Source: Actinomycetes bacterium
GTDB lineage: Bacteria > Actinomycetota > Actinomycetes > Propionibacteriales > Propionibacteriaceae
Direction of reading: 5' to 3'
NCBI GenBank assembly: GCA_023412435.1
Contig: JAEYNS010000321.1
Coordinates: forward strand, 1-6,271
Length of the DNA stretch: 6,271 nucleotides
Shown piece by piece: positions 6,192 to 6,271 of the stretch; the stretch's first letter is position 1, and every line of letters starts with the position of its first letter. A program made the translations under genes and the position numbers. The notes beneath the pieces are model-generated. The model saw only the letters and a program-made list of their open reading frames with translations, was not told the DNA's origin and did no database searches.

Positions 6192-6271
6192 CGTGCCACG
6201 GTCTGGTCGTGAGCGAGATCCTGGTCTGTCGGTGGGCGGTTTGGCTGGGTGGGGTGGGGACGGTTCCTCGG
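6192..6271. other. Upstream region of the deacylase gene with a G-rich patch
   Basis: These 80 nt to the window edge should hold the deacylase promoter on the - strand, but I see no convincing -10/-35 pair. On the + strand G-tracts at 6234-6236, 6247-6249, 6251-6254 and 6256-6259 could form a quadruplex with one long 10-nt loop and two 1-nt loops. A + strand frame from GTG 6209 stays open to the edge (21 codons), but it has no ribosome site and no recognisable sequence, so I do not call a gene. Confidence 0.35.

Noticed and set aside
6209..6271. A GTG-initiated frame open to the window edge
   Set aside because: Only 21 codons, no ribosome site, no recognised sequence, and it contains the G-rich patch.
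1..6271. Search by eye for tRNA, rRNA, CRISPR repeats, insertion-sequence ends, attachment sites and riboswitches
   Set aside because: Nothing matching these was seen; the inserted MocR/reductase pair has no flanking direct or inverted repeats that I could find.

Overview
The window is about 6.3 kb of GC-rich DNA (roughly 70% by eye) with dense, strongly GC-biased genes. The RseP/Rip1, IspG and DUF4081-GNAT proteins read as actinobacterial. The order Rip1 protease, ispG, GNAT matches the chromosomal cluster known in Mycobacterium tuberculosis (dxr, rip1/Rv2869c, gcpE/Rv2868c, Rv2867c). I infer an actinomycete chromosome. The genus cannot be fixed from the sequence; Propionibacteriaceae is a guess only.

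Layout. (1) 1-1195, + strand: a site-2 protease of the RseP/Rip1 type. Its N-terminus, with the HExxH zinc motif, lies before the window. (2) 1173-2546, - strand: a MocR-type regulator (winged helix-turn-helix plus PLP aminotransferase-like domain), tail-to-tail with the protease and overlapping it by 23 nt. (3) 2593-3597, + strand: an aldo/keto reductase, divergent from the regulator across a 46-bp gap. (4) 3682-4830, + strand: ispG (gcpE), a 4Fe-4S enzyme of the MEP isoprenoid pathway. (5) 4834-5664, + strand: a DUF4081/GNAT acetyltransferase, 3 nt after ispG. (6) 5703-6191, - strand: a YbaK/ProX-type aminoacyl-tRNA deacylase, convergent with the GNAT gene. (7) 6192-6271: upstream region of the deacylase, with a G-rich patch.

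How the genes fit together. The protease, ispG and GNAT genes form a conserved core block joining membrane proteolysis to isoprenoid synthesis. The MocR/reductase pair looks like an accessory module placed inside it: the regulator probably controls the reductase and itself from the shared 46-bp region, where an 8-bp direct repeat is a candidate operator. As a result ispG is separated from the protease and may use its own promoter in the 84-bp gap before it. A strong hairpin that could end the protease transcript lies inside the 3' end of the regulator gene.

Most of the window is ordinary core genome. I see no mobile element, CRISPR array, tRNA, rRNA or clear sign of a new defence or biosynthetic system. 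The most interesting part is the MocR/reductase insertion and its compact control region.
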